Assembly: GCA_900489925.1 (NCBI GenBank)
Contig: UEHQ01000018.1
Span: 1 to 52,588, forward strand
Source: Hyphomicrobiales bacterium
GTDB lineage: Bacteria > Pseudomonadota > Alphaproteobacteria > Rhizobiales > Rhizobiaceae
Direction: 5' to 3'
Length of the DNA stretch: 52,588 nucleotides
Under the pieces are notes generated by a model. The model searched no databases. It had not been told where the DNA came from and saw nothing but the letters and a program-made list of their open reading frames with translations. Position 1 is the first letter of the stretch. The number at the start of each line of letters is the position of its first letter. Position numbers and translations under genes: made by a program. Shown here piece by piece: positions 17,127 to 25,606 of this stretch.

Positions 17127-18091
17127 ACTCGAAATATCTGCCCCTTCTGGCGACGATCGTGATCTTCGTTCTGTCCTATGCCGTCTGTGCCATGCAGTAT
17201 CCAAACATGCTGTCGACGCGGGTGGTCGGCAACCTGCTGACCGATAATGCGTTCCTGGGGATCGCAGCGGTCGGCATGACCTTCGTCATCATCTCGGGTG
17301 GCATCGATCTGTCGATCGGCTCGGTGATTGCCTTTACCGGTGTCTTCCTTGCGGTGATCCTGCAGAACACGACCATCCACCCGCTGCTGGCCTTCGCGCT
17401 GGTACTCGTGATCACCACCGCCTTCGGCGGGGCGATGGGAGCCGTGATCCACTATCTCCAGATGCCGGCTTTCATCGTGACATTGGCGGGGATGTTCCTG
17501 GCACGCGGCATGGCTTTCGTCTTGTCGATTGACAGCATCCCGATCAATCATGATTACTATACGACGCTCTCCGGGATCTATTGGAAGCTTCCAGGGGGAG
17601 GACGCCTGACGCTTGTGGGCATGGTCATGCTGATCGTTTTTGCCGCCGGCATATTCATTGCTCACCGAACCCGTTTCGGCACGAATGTGTATGCTCTGGG
17701 TGGCGGCGCCCAGACGGCCCAGCTCATGGGTGTGCCGGTTGGTCGCACGACAATCCAGATCTATGCGCTGTCTGGCTTCCTGGCCGGGCTTTCAGGAATC
17801 GTTTTTTCGCTCTATACGTCCGCCGGCTATTCCTTAGCGGCGGTCGGTGTCGAGCTTGATGCCATCGCAGCAGTTGTCATTGGGGGGACACTGCTGACGG
17901 GGGGAGCGGGATTCGTGGCGGGAACCTTCATAGGTCTCCTTATCCAGGGGCTCATTCAGACTTACATCACCTTCGATGGAACGCTTTCCAGCTGGTGGAC
18001 GAAGATCCTGATTGGTCTGCTGCTTTTTGCATTCATCCTGATGCAGAAGGGTATCCTGTTTCTGTCCAGCCTGAACAAGAGGTATGCCTGA
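17123..18091 (+). CDS. yjfF: YjfF-like sugar ABC importer permease
   Basis: The 322-residue protein resembles the preceding permease and carries GMTFVIISGGIDLSIGSVIA and AAVVIGGTLLTGGAGFVAG, the paired BPD_transp_2 motifs. It has about nine hydrophobic helices and ends with a short basic tail. GGGGAG precedes the overlapping ATG. It likely pairs with the YtfT-like subunit as a heterodimer. The regulator gene follows after 14 bases, so the importer and its probable repressor are likely cotranscribed. Confidence 0.92.
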   Translation: MNSKYLPLLATIVIFVLSYAVCAMQYPNMLSTRVVGNLLTDNAFLGIAAVGMTFVIISGGIDLSIGSVIAFTGVFLAVILQNTTIHPLLAFALVLVITTAFGGAMGAVIHYLQMPAFIVTLAGMFLARGMAFVLSIDSIPINHDYYTTLSGIYWKLPGGGRLTLVGMVMLIVFAAGIFIAHRTRFGTNVYALGGGAQTAQLMGVPVGRTTIQIYALSGFLAGLSGIVFSLYTSAGYSLAAVGVELDAIAAVVIGGTLLTGGAGFVAGTFIGLLIQGLIQTYITFDGTLSSWWTKILIGLLLFAFILMQKGILFLSSLNKRYA

Positions 18092-18105
18092 CGGGGGAGT
18101 TCTAA

Positions 18106-18858
18106 TTGCGTAACCGAATGCTCGAAGCCGGAAAATTAGGGAGAAGGTCCCGCACCAGCCATGCGCAGGTGGTGGATGAACTCGGACGCGCGATCGTCGC
18201 GGGAACCTATGCGGTGGGGAGCATTCTTCCAGGTGACGCGGAACTCGCGCAGCGTTTCAAGGTGTCCCGGACCGTGCTTCGGGAAACCATGAAGACATTG
18301 GCGGCGAAAGGAATGATCGTCGCCAAGGCGCGCGTCGGCACGCGGGTCACCGAGAAGAACCAGTGGAACATGTTCGATAGCGAGGTCATCGCCTGGCATT
18401 TCGACAACGGGGTGAGTGAAGAGTTCCTTCTTCAGCTCTACGATATCCGCCTGGCGGTCGAACCTTTTGCGGCTGGCCTCGCCGCCGAGCGCGCACGCCC
18501 GGGCGACCTCGAACGCTTGAATAGCCTCGCGCTGGAAATGGCCGCGCCCGGCCATACGACGGAGAGCTTGGCGCTGGCCGATCTGCAGTTCCATCTCGCG
18601 GTTGCCGATGCCGCGCACAATCCCTTCATGCACACCTTGGGTAGCCTGATCGAAGCCGCACTCGTCGGTATGTTCCGCATCAGCACGCCGCCATCGCAGA
18701 ACGGTTTCTCCAATATCGCCGAAACGCACATGCGCATCGTCAATGCGATCGTTAGCGGTGATGTTCCCGCTGCCCGCGTGGCCATGGAAGCCGTCATCGT
18801 TGAAGGCCGTGATCATGTTCGCGAAGCCTTTGCGGGCATGACGAAGGTTCCAGCCTAA
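18106..18858 (+). CDS. GntR-family regulator, FadR/FCD type, probably of the sugar importer
   Basis: The 250-residue protein has a winged helix-turn-helix (about 20-90, with AQRFKVSRTVLRETMKTLAAKGMI) and an FCD domain (about 100-240) that keeps the metal motif DLQFH and later ETHMRI and EGRDH histidines. I chose TTG at 18106 as start: GGGGGAG lies seven bases upstream, while the ATG at 18118 is too far from it. Position at the end of the ytf-like operon suggests that it controls that operon in response to a sugar acid or related ligand. No DNA site is proven; the promoter region at about 13448-13456 has a short palindrome. Confidence 0.9.
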   Translation: MRNRMLEAGKLGRRSRTSHAQVVDELGRAIVAGTYAVGSILPGDAELAQRFKVSRTVLRETMKTLAAKGMIVAKARVGTRVTEKNQWNMFDSEVIAWHFDNGVSEEFLLQLYDIRLAVEPFAAGLAAERARPGDLERLNSLALEMAAPGHTTESLALADLQFHLAVADAAHNPFMHTLGSLIEAALVGMFRISTPPSQNGFSNIAETHMRIVNAIVSGDVPAARVAMEAVIVEGRDHVREAFAGMTKVPA

Positions 18859-18940
18859 TCCATTTTGATCTTTGTCCCGGCTTTGTCTTGCTGCTATGAG
18901 GCAGCAAAGCACTGCCTGTAACGGACACTTGGAGCAGACC

Positions 18941-20302
18941 ATGGAACGCACTTGCCTTGCCGTCATTCTCGCCGCGGGTGACAGCACGCGAATGAAATCG
19001 TCGAAGTCGAAGGTGCTCCATCCCGTCGCCAATCGTCCGATGATCGCGCATGTTGTCGATGCTGTGGCTGGGGCCGATATCTCCTCCGTCGCGCTTGTCG
19101 TTGGGCGCGATGCCGAAGAGGTTGCCAAGGCTGCAAGCGTCGGCGGCGTTGAGATCGAGGCCTACCTCCAGAAGGAACGCCTGGGCACCGGCCACGCCGT
19201 TCTCGCCGCGAGAGAGGCGATTGCCCGCGGCTATGACGATATTATCGTTACCTACGGCGATGTGCCCCTTCAGACTGACGGACCTTTGAAGGCCGCACGC
19301 CAGGGATTAGCTGCCGGCAGCGATATCGTTGTCATCGGCTTCAACACCGACCGTCCGACCGGTTATGGCCGACTGCTCGTCAAGGACGGTGAGCTGATCG
19401 CCATTCGGGAGGAGAAGGATGCGACCGATGCGGAGCGTGCGGTGACCTGGTGCAACAGCGGCCTGATGGCGATCAATGGTCGCAAGGCGCTGGAGTTGCT
19501 TTCGCGGATTGGTAACAGCAATGCCAAGGGCGAATACTATCTGACGGACCTCGTCGAGATCGCCCGTTCGCTCGGCGGACGCGTCACGGCTGTCGATGCT
19601 CCTGAGGTCGAAATGACGGGATGCAACAACCGCGCCGAACTCGCCGTGATCGAGCGCCTCTGGCAGGAGCGTCGTCGCCATGCGTTGATGATCTCAGGCG
19701 TCAGCATGGTCGCCCCGGAAACCGTTTTCCTGTCATACGACACCGTCATCGGCCAGGATGCGCTTATCGAGCCGAACGTGGTGTTCGGCCCCGGCGCCGT
19801 GGTGGACGGCGGCGCGGTCATCCACGCCTTCTCGCACATTGAAGGAGCGCATGTGAGCGCCGGTGCGACGGTCGGGCCGTTCGCCCGTCTGCGTCCTGGT
19901 GCGGACCTTGCCGTCAACGCGAAGGTGGGCAATTTCTGCGAGGTCAAGAACGGCAAGGTGGGTGAGGGCGCCAAGGTCAATCATCTCACCTATATCGGCG
20001 ACGCGAAGGTCGGCGCTGGCGCCAACATCGGAGCGGGTACGGTCACCTGCAATTACGACGGCGTCAACAAGAGCGAGACTTTGATCGGCGCGAATGCGTT
20101 CGTCGGCTCGAACTCGTCGCTGGTGGCGCCCGTCAGCATCGGCGATAACGCCTATGTCGCCTCCGGCAGCGTCATCACGTCGGATGTCCCGGCAGACGCC
20201 TTGGCGTTCGGACGGGCCCGGCAGGAAGTGAAGCCCGGCCGCGCCGTCGCCTTGCGAGAGCGCGCCCTGGCGATCAAGGCAGCGAAGCAGTCGAAGCGCT
20301 GA
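18941..20302 (+). CDS. glmU: Bifunctional GlmU: GlcN-1-P acetyltransferase / GlcNAc-1-P uridylyltransferase
   Basis: GlmU makes UDP-N-acetylglucosamine, the precursor of peptidoglycan and lipid A, in two steps in the cytoplasm. The N-terminal pyrophosphorylase domain (1-230) begins LAVILAAGDSTRMKS, the rhizobial form of the LAAGxGTRM loop (Ser for the second Gly). The C-terminal domain (about 250-430) is a left-handed beta-helix of hexapeptide repeats such as VGAGANIGAGTVTCNYDG, which holds acetyl-CoA. Length 453 is normal. The start at 18941 has GGAGC as SD. The glmS gene follows after 106 bases. Confidence 0.97.
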   Translation: MERTCLAVILAAGDSTRMKSSKSKVLHPVANRPMIAHVVDAVAGADISSVALVVGRDAEEVAKAASVGGVEIEAYLQKERLGTGHAVLAAREAIARGYDDIIVTYGDVPLQTDGPLKAARQGLAAGSDIVVIGFNTDRPTGYGRLLVKDGELIAIREEKDATDAERAVTWCNSGLMAINGRKALELLSRIGNSNAKGEYYLTDLVEIARSLGGRVTAVDAPEVEMTGCNNRAELAVIERLWQERRRHALMISGVSMVAPETVFLSYDTVIGQDALIEPNVVFGPGAVVDGGAVIHAFSHIEGAHVSAGATVGPFARLRPGADLAVNAKVGNFCEVKNGKVGEGAKVNHLTYIGDAKVGAGANIGAGTVTCNYDGVNKSETLIGANAFVGSNSSLVAPVSIGDNAYVASGSVITSDVPADALAFGRARQEVKPGRAVALRERALAIKAAKQSKR

Positions 20303-20408
20303 CTGGCTTTCGTAACGGCTGGAAACTGAAAGTGACCAACCAGCCAATTGAGAAAAAAGAGAAAATTGTTAGGACTGGCCTTCAATACGGAAGGCTCTGG
20401 GGGCGTTT

Positions 20409-22235
20409 ATGTGTGGAATTGTTGGGATCGTTGGAAACAGCCCGGTTGCGGAGCGCCTCGTTGACGCGCTGAAGCGCCTCGAATACCGCGGCTATGATTC
20501 CGCCGGTGTGGCGACAATCCACGAAGGCGTGATGGCGCGCCGCCGCGCGGAGGGCAAGCTTTTCAATCTGGAGAAGCGGCTTGACGCTGAACCCTTGCCG
20601 GGAATGACGGGCATTGCCCACACCCGCTGGGCCACCCATGGCGTGCCGAATGAAACCAACGCTCATCCGCACTTCGTGCGTGGCGTGGCGGTTGTTCATA
20701 ATGGAATCATCGAGAATTTCTCGGAACTGCGGGATGAGTTGACGGCGGATGGCGCCGTCTTCGAAACGCAGACCGATACGGAAGTGGTCGCCCACCTGAT
20801 CGCGAAGTACCTCGGCGAGGGGCTCGCGCCGCGTGACGCGATGATGAAGATGCTGAACCGGGTCAGCGGCGCCTATGCGCTTGCGGTCATGCTCCAGAGT
20901 GATCCGGGGACGATCATGGCGGCTCGTTCCGGCCCGCCGCTTGCCATCGGTCATGGCAAGGGTGAGATGTTCCTTGGATCGGATGCGATCGCGCTTTCGC
21001 CGTTCACCAATGAGATCACCTACCTCGTCGATGGCGACTGGGCTGTCCTGACCGCGGAGGGTGCCAGGATCCTCGACTATGCCGGCAACGAGGTCGAGCG
21101 GCCACGGCAGATTTCCCAGACGACGGCCTATGTCGTCGACAAGGGCAACCATCGCCACTTCATGGAAAAGGAAATCTACGAGCAGCCTGAGGTCATCTCG
21201 CACGCGCTCAGCCACTATGTGGATTTCGCCAGCAATACCGTGGGCGCCAATGCCGCGGCGATCGACTTTAGGGCGGCGACTGGCCTCGCTATTTCAGCCT
21301 GCGGTACCGCCTATCTCGCTGGTCTCGTCGGCAAATACTGGTTCGAGCGCTACGCGCGCCTGCCGATCGAGATCGACGTCGCCTCGGAATTCCGTTATCG
21401 CGAAATGCCTCTTTCGCCGACGCAGGCGGCCTTGTTCATCTCGCAGTCGGGCGAAACCGCCGATACGCTGGCATCGCTGCGCTACTGCAAGGATCATGGC
21501 CTGAAGATCGGCGCGGTGGTCAACGTCAAGGAATCGACGATCGCCCGCGAGTCGGATGCCGTCTTCCCGATCATGGCCGGCCCGGAAATCGGTGTCGCCT
21601 CGACCAAGGCCTTCACCTGCCAGCTCGCTGTTCTCGCATCGCTGGCACTCGGCGCAGGCAAGGCGAGGGGAACGATCAGCCCCGAGCAGGAAAAGCAGCT
21701 GGTCCGCCATCTCGCCGAAATGCCGCGCATCATGAGCCGGGTCCTCAACATGATCCAGCCGCAGATGGAGAGCCTGTCGCGCGAGCTGTCGAAATGCCGC
21801 GACGTTCTTTACCTCGGTCGAGGCACGAGCTTCCCGCTGGCTATGGAAGGCGCGCTCAAGCTCAAGGAAATCTCCTACATTCATGCCGAGGGTTATGCCG
21901 CTGGCGAGCTGAAGCATGGACCGATCGCGCTGATCGACGAGAACATGCCTGTCATCGTCATCGCGCCTTACGACCGCTTCTTCGAGAAGACCGTCTCCAA
22001 CATGCAGGAGGTCGCGGCTCGTGGTGGGCGCATCATCTTCATCACCGATGAAGCGGGTGCGGCGGCTTCCAAGCTGCCGACGATGGCGACGATCGTGTTG
22101 CCGAACGTAGATGAGATCATTGCACCGATGATATTCTCGCTGCCCATCCAGCTGCTGGCGTACCACACGGCGGTCTTCATGGGCACCGATGTTGATCAGC
22201 CGCGCAATCTCGCGAAGTCGGTCACGGTCGAGTGA
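20409..22235 (+). CDS. glmS: Glutamine:fructose-6-phosphate amidotransferase
   Basis: GlmS takes the amide nitrogen of glutamine to make glucosamine-6-phosphate from fructose-6-phosphate, the first step towards UDP-GlcNAc. The 608-residue protein begins MCGIVGIVG, with Cys1 as the glutaminase nucleophile after Met removal. The glutaminase domain (1-240) contains HTRWATHG. Two SIS isomerase domains follow, with SACGTAYLAG and SQSGETADTL, and the C-terminus KSVTVE is the expected end. GGGGG lies upstream as SD. With glmU it forms an amino-sugar gene pair; I see no glmS ribozyme, as expected outside Firmicutes. Confidence 0.98.
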   Translation: MCGIVGIVGNSPVAERLVDALKRLEYRGYDSAGVATIHEGVMARRRAEGKLFNLEKRLDAEPLPGMTGIAHTRWATHGVPNETNAHPHFVRGVAVVHNGIIENFSELRDELTADGAVFETQTDTEVVAHLIAKYLGEGLAPRDAMMKMLNRVSGAYALAVMLQSDPGTIMAARSGPPLAIGHGKGEMFLGSDAIALSPFTNEITYLVDGDWAVLTAEGARILDYAGNEVERPRQISQTTAYVVDKGNHRHFMEKEIYEQPEVISHALSHYVDFASNTVGANAAAIDFRAATGLAISACGTAYLAGLVGKYWFERYARLPIEIDVASEFRYREMPLSPTQAALFISQSGETADTLASLRYCKDHGLKIGAVVNVKESTIARESDAVFPIMAGPEIGVASTKAFTCQLAVLASLALGAGKARGTISPEQEKQLVRHLAEMPRIMSRVLNMIQPQMESLSRELSKCRDVLYLGRGTSFPLAMEGALKLKEISYIHAEGYAAGELKHGPIALIDENMPVIVIAPYDRFFEKTVSNMQEVAARGGRIIFITDEAGAAASKLPTMATIVLPNVDEIIAPMIFSLPIQLLAYHTAVFMGTDVDQPRNLAKSVTVE

Positions 22236-22348
22236 GGCTCGCCGCAAAGGCTTGTGCAGCGCCGAAAACTCTGGCAGCTTCGTCGTGAACAGGACATGAG
22301 CACTGATTTCCGCTTGCCGTCATGCTCAATGGAGTCCATCAGCAAACG

Positions 22349-23050
22349 ATGACGGAAAAACTGCCCCGATTGCCGATTGCGACGCGCATCAGAAACAATT
22401 TTCTGGCGGGTCTCATTATCTGCGCGCCGATAGCCATCACGCTGTGGCTCACATGGTCGGTGGTTCGCTGGGCAGATAGCTGGGTGAAACCCTATCTGCC
22501 GGCACGCTACGATCCTGATAACTATCTGAATTTTGCCGTGCCCGGCTCCGGCCTGCTGATCGCCCTGGTGGTGATCACGCTGATAGGCTTCCTCGGAACG
22601 AATCTGATCGGTCAGTCGATCGTACAGCTCAGTGAATCGCTGGTGCGCCGCGTTCCCTTAGTGCGCGTCATCTACAAGAGCGTGAAGCAGATCTTCGAGA
22701 CGGTGCTCAAGGAGCGCAGCAACTCCTTCAAAAAGGTCGGGCTGATCGAGTATCCAAGTCCTGGTCTCTGGTCCCTGGTGTTTGTGGCGACAGATGCAAA
22801 GGGCGAGATTGCGTCCAAGTTCAACGCCATGGGCCATGACATGGTCAGCGTCTTCTTGCCGCCGACGCCGGTGCCGACGGCCGGTTTCCTCATCTTCGTG
22901 CCTCGCGAAAAGATCGTCTTTCTGGATATGTCGCCGGAGGATGCAGCCAAGCTTCTGATTTCGGGCGGTCTCGTTACGCCGGAGGAATTGGCTTCGCGCA
23001 GCCAGAAGCCGGAGCGGCCTCGACCGCTGCCGGCACCGATCGAAATGTAA
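22349..23050 (+). CDS. DUF502 family inner-membrane protein
   Basis: The 233-residue protein has two membrane helices near the N-terminus (about 18-42 and 65-88) followed by a soluble domain with the family segment RVPLVRVIYKSVKQIFETV and FVPREKIVFLDMSPEDA. DUF502 proteins are widespread in bacteria and plants but their biochemical role is not established. The start is uncertain: ATG 22349 has GGAG 14 bases away, and an in-frame ATG at 22322 has no SD. It converges with the deformylase-like gene, with only ten bases between the stops. Confidence 0.85.
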   Translation: MTEKLPRLPIATRIRNNFLAGLIICAPIAITLWLTWSVVRWADSWVKPYLPARYDPDNYLNFAVPGSGLLIALVVITLIGFLGTNLIGQSIVQLSESLVRRVPLVRVIYKSVKQIFETVLKERSNSFKKVGLIEYPSPGLWSLVFVATDAKGEIASKFNAMGHDMVSVFLPPTPVPTAGFLIFVPREKIVFLDMSPEDAAKLLISGGLVTPEELASRSQKPERPRPLPAPIEM

Positions 23051-23060
23051 CGATCGGCGC

Positions 23061-23555
23061 TTAGCCTCCTGACTTTTCCCACTTCCTGATCAGCCGATCG
23101 CGTTTCAGCTTCGAGAGACGCTGCAGCCAGAAGATGCCATCCAGCTGATCGATTTCATGCTGGATGCACACGGCGAGGAAGCCCTCGGCCTCATCCTCAT
23201 GCAGAACTCCATCGAGATCCTGATAGCGATAGCGGATGGCATTCGGCCTGGTCACCTCGTCAGTGATCCCCGGCATGGAGACGCTGCCCTCGGTATGCCG
23301 GATTGTTTTCTGGGAGGTTGAAATGATGACTGGGTTGACGAGATAGCGCACGCCATCCCCGCGGCTGAGCTCGATGACGGTCACACGTTGGAACACGCCG
23401 ATATGTGCCGCTGTGATGCCAACACCGGGTGCTGCCCGCATGGTATCCAGCAGGTCGGCGGCAAGCGCGCGAAGCCCGTCGTCGAAAACAGCAACCGGCT
23501 CACACGCAGTTCTAAGACCGGCATCGGGGAAGCGCAGAATGGGGCGGATGGGCAC
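23061..23555 (-). CDS. Peptide deformylase-like protein lacking metal-ligand residues
   Basis: The 164-residue protein is clearly homologous along its whole length to peptide deformylase, which removes the formyl group from new proteins. All three signature motifs are altered. Motif 1 reads GVGITAAHIG, so the catalytic Gln is His. Motif 2 reads EGSVS where EGCLS is expected, so the metal-binding Cys is Ser. Motif 3 reads HEIDQ where HExDH is expected, so the second metal His is Gln. Only one of three metal ligands remains. A deformylase pseudoenzyme or a protein with a new activity is likely. Annotation pipelines will call it def. It is monocistronic. Confidence 0.9.
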   Translation of the reverse strand: MPIRPILRFPDAGLRTACEPVAVFDDGLRALAADLLDTMRAAPGVGITAAHIGVFQRVTVIELSRGDGVRYLVNPVIISTSQKTIRHTEGSVSMPGITDEVTRPNAIRYRYQDLDGVLHEDEAEGFLAVCIQHEIDQLDGIFWLQRLSKLKRDRLIRKWEKSGG

Positions 23556-23661
23556 GCAGATAGCTCCTCGTTCGTATCGGGCGGAAACTACTCATTGATG
23601 GGAGAATTGTCATCCCGGTGAATGGTTTGGCGCTGGACGCGCTGCCGGCTTTCGGTTAGCA

Positions 23662-23700
23662 CGAAATCAATTCCGGCGTTTCGAAGTTGCTGGACTTCGA
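23662..23700 (+). promoter_or_regulatory. Alternative hairpins in the mgtE leader
   Basis: A perfect 7-base stem pairs 23681-23687 with 23694-23700, ending 23 bases before the mgtE start. A weaker 5-base stem pairs 23662-23666 with 23679-23683 and shares bases with the first, so both cannot form at once. A leader RNA able to switch would suit a magnesium transporter, but this is inference. It does not match the known M-box riboswitch layout. Confidence 0.3.
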
Positions 23701-23723
23701 ATCAGATGCGAGGGCGGCAAAGG

Positions 23724-25136
23724 ATGACGAACGACGCAGAAGAGCTCGTCCGCGCGCGTCCTGAGGACGACGAAGCCGATATTTATGACGAGAACGGCAA
23801 CGTCCGCAGCGACTTCCTCGCGCTGGTCGGCGCCGCCATTGCCGATCGCGATACGATCTTTCTTCGGCAACACGTCGCCCGCCTGCACGAATCCGAAATA
23901 GGCGACCTGCTCGAGTCGATCCAGCCGGATCAGCGCCTAGCACTCGTCCGATTGCTCGGCGACGAATTCGACATGACGGCGCTGACGGAGGTCGACGAAG
24001 CGATCCGTCGCGAGATCGTCGATCAGATGCCGAACGAGCAGATCGCCGCGGCGATCGGCGAGCTCGATTCAGACGACGCCGTCTACATTCTCGAGGATCT
24101 CGACAAGGAGGATCGCGAAGAGATCCTCGCGCAGCTTCCGTTCACGGAACGGGTGCGCCTGCGCCGCGCGCTGGATTATCCCGAAAGCTCGGCCGGACGC
24201 CGCATGCAGACGGAGTTCGTCGCCGTGCCGCCGTTCTGGACGGTCGGCCAGACGATCGACTACATGCGAGACGAGGAGAACCTGCCTTATTCCTTCTCGC
24301 AGATTTTCGTGATCGATCCGACGTTCAAGCTGCTCGGTGCCGTGGATCTCGACAAGATCCTGCGAACCAAGCGGCAGAGCAAGATCGAGTCGATCATGCG
24401 GGAGACGAACCATCCGATCCCCGCGGAAATGGACCAGGAAGAGGCAGCACAGCTTTTCGAGCAGTACGACCTTCTGTCGGCAGCCGTGGTCGACGAGAAC
24501 GAGCGTCTGGTCGGTGTTCTCACCATCGACGACGTCGTCGACGTCATCCATGAAGAGGCGGACGAGGACATCAAGCGTCTCGGCGGTGTCGGCGACGAAG
24601 AGCTGTCGGACAATGTCGTCTCGACGGTGCGGTCCCGCTTCCTGTGGTTGCTGATCAACCTCGGCACCGCGCTGCTGTCCGCGAGCGTCATCGGATTGTT
24701 TGACGATTCGATCGAGAAGATGATTGCGCTTGCCGTCCTGATGCCGATCGTCGCCTCCATGGGCGGCAATGCCGGCACACAGACGATGACCGTGACCGTT
24801 CGCGCGCTCGCCACCGGCGATCTCGATATTTACAATGCGGGCCGAGTTATCCGCAGGGAGGCGGCGGTCGGGATTGCCAATGGCGCCATGTTCTCGGTGA
24901 TTATGGGAGCGATCGCCGCGACCTGGTTCCACGACTATCAGCTCGGCTTTGTTATTGGTGCGGCAATGATCATCAACCTGTTCGCCGCAGCTCTTGCCGG
25001 CATCCTCCTGCCGCTGCTCCTGCACAAATTTGGCGCCGATCCGGCCATCGCCTCGTCGGTTTTCGTTACCACGGTCACGGACTGTACGGGCTTTTTTGCC
25101 TTTCTCGGAATTGCGACGTGGTGGTTCGGAATTTAG
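23724..25136 (+). CDS. mgtE: Magnesium transporter MgtE
   Basis: MgtE is a magnesium-gated channel of the inner membrane. The 470-residue product shows the full layout: a cytoplasmic N-terminal superhelical domain (about 25-140), two CBS domains (about 145-270) that sense Mg2+, and a C-terminal domain with five membrane helices (about 295-470). The pore segment PIVASMGGNAGTQTMT is present. The many acidic residues in the N and CBS domains (DSDDAVYILEDLDKEDREE) are the usual Mg2+ sensors. The start at 23724 follows GAGGGCGGCAAAGG. Its 5' leader contains the alternative hairpins noted above. Confidence 0.96.
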   Translation: MTNDAEELVRARPEDDEADIYDENGNVRSDFLALVGAAIADRDTIFLRQHVARLHESEIGDLLESIQPDQRLALVRLLGDEFDMTALTEVDEAIRREIVDQMPNEQIAAAIGELDSDDAVYILEDLDKEDREEILAQLPFTERVRLRRALDYPESSAGRRMQTEFVAVPPFWTVGQTIDYMRDEENLPYSFSQIFVIDPTFKLLGAVDLDKILRTKRQSKIESIMRETNHPIPAEMDQEEAAQLFEQYDLLSAAVVDENERLVGVLTIDDVVDVIHEEADEDIKRLGGVGDEELSDNVVSTVRSRFLWLLINLGTALLSASVIGLFDDSIEKMIALAVLMPIVASMGGNAGTQTMTVTVRALATGDLDIYNAGRVIRREAAVGIANGAMFSVIMGAIAATWFHDYQLGFVIGAAMIINLFAAALAGILLPLLLHKFGADPAIASSVFVTTVTDCTGFFAFLGIATWWFGI

Positions 25137-25160
25137 CCGGCTTGAAGCGCTCTGCGTAAA

Positions 25161-25191
25161 TTGACTATTACGTAAAAGTCAATATTATAAC
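25161..25191 (+). promoter_or_regulatory. Candidate MerR-type promoter with 19-bp spacer and palindrome
   Basis: TTGACT (25161-25166) and TATAAC (25186-25191) can be read as -35 and -10 with a 19-base spacer, the overlong spacing typical of MerR-controlled promoters. The spacer contains the 8-bp palindrome TTACGTAA (25168-25175), and TTGAC/GTCAA (25161-25165, 25178-25182) form a second dyad. TATTAT at 25183-25188 gives an alternative 16-base spacing. It lies 22 bases before the merR-type ATG, so autoregulation is the simplest reading. Confidence 0.5.
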
Positions 25192-25212
25192 TCCCTGAAT
25201 ATTGAGGGAACC

Positions 25213-25605
25213 ATGCCGGTTAGCAAGTACTATAGCATAACGGAGTTGACGCGCGAATTCGGGGTCTCTACGCGCACGCTTAGATTCTACGAGGATGAGG
25301 GGCTGATTCATCCTGAGCGTCGTGGCCGCACGCGCCTGTTCAGGCCGACTGACCGGCGCCTTATCCAGGAAATCCTGCGCGGTCGCCGTATCGGCTTCAC
25401 GATTGCGGAAATCCGCGAGATCATCCAGGTTTACAAGGAGCCACCGGGCGAGCTCGGTCAGCTCAAGCTTCTGATGAAGCGTGTGGACGAAAAGCGAGAT
25501 GACCTTCGCCAGAAGCGCAAGGACATCGACGAAACGCTGGCCGAACTGGACAACATCGAAGAAGCCTGTCTCGGTCGACTCGCCGAAATCGGCGTCGGCA
25601 CCTGA
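25213..25605 (+). CDS. MerR-family transcriptional regulator
   Basis: The 130-residue protein has the MerR winged helix-turn-helix (about 6-75, with SITELTREFGVSTRTLRFYEDEGLIHPER) and a long dimerising helix (about 82-115). There is a single cysteine (in EEACLGRL) and no C-terminal metal-binding or drug-binding domain, so metal sensing is unlikely. The short form resembles MerR regulators of acyl-CoA and branched-chain amino acid catabolism in proteobacteria, but no such genes lie nearby. GAGGGAACC is the SD. Only one base separates its stop from that of the convergent gene. Confidence 0.9.
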   Translation: MPVSKYYSITELTREFGVSTRTLRFYEDEGLIHPERRGRTRLFRPTDRRLIQEILRGRRIGFTIAEIREIIQVYKEPPGELGQLKLLMKRVDEKRDDLRQKRKDIDETLAELDNIEEACLGRLAEIGVGT

Positions 25606-25606
25606 G

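Noticed and set aside
20303..20408. glmS ribozyme or other known riboswitch before glmS
   Set aside because: The 106-base gap is too short and has none of the conserved ribozyme core; such ribozymes are known from Firmicutes.
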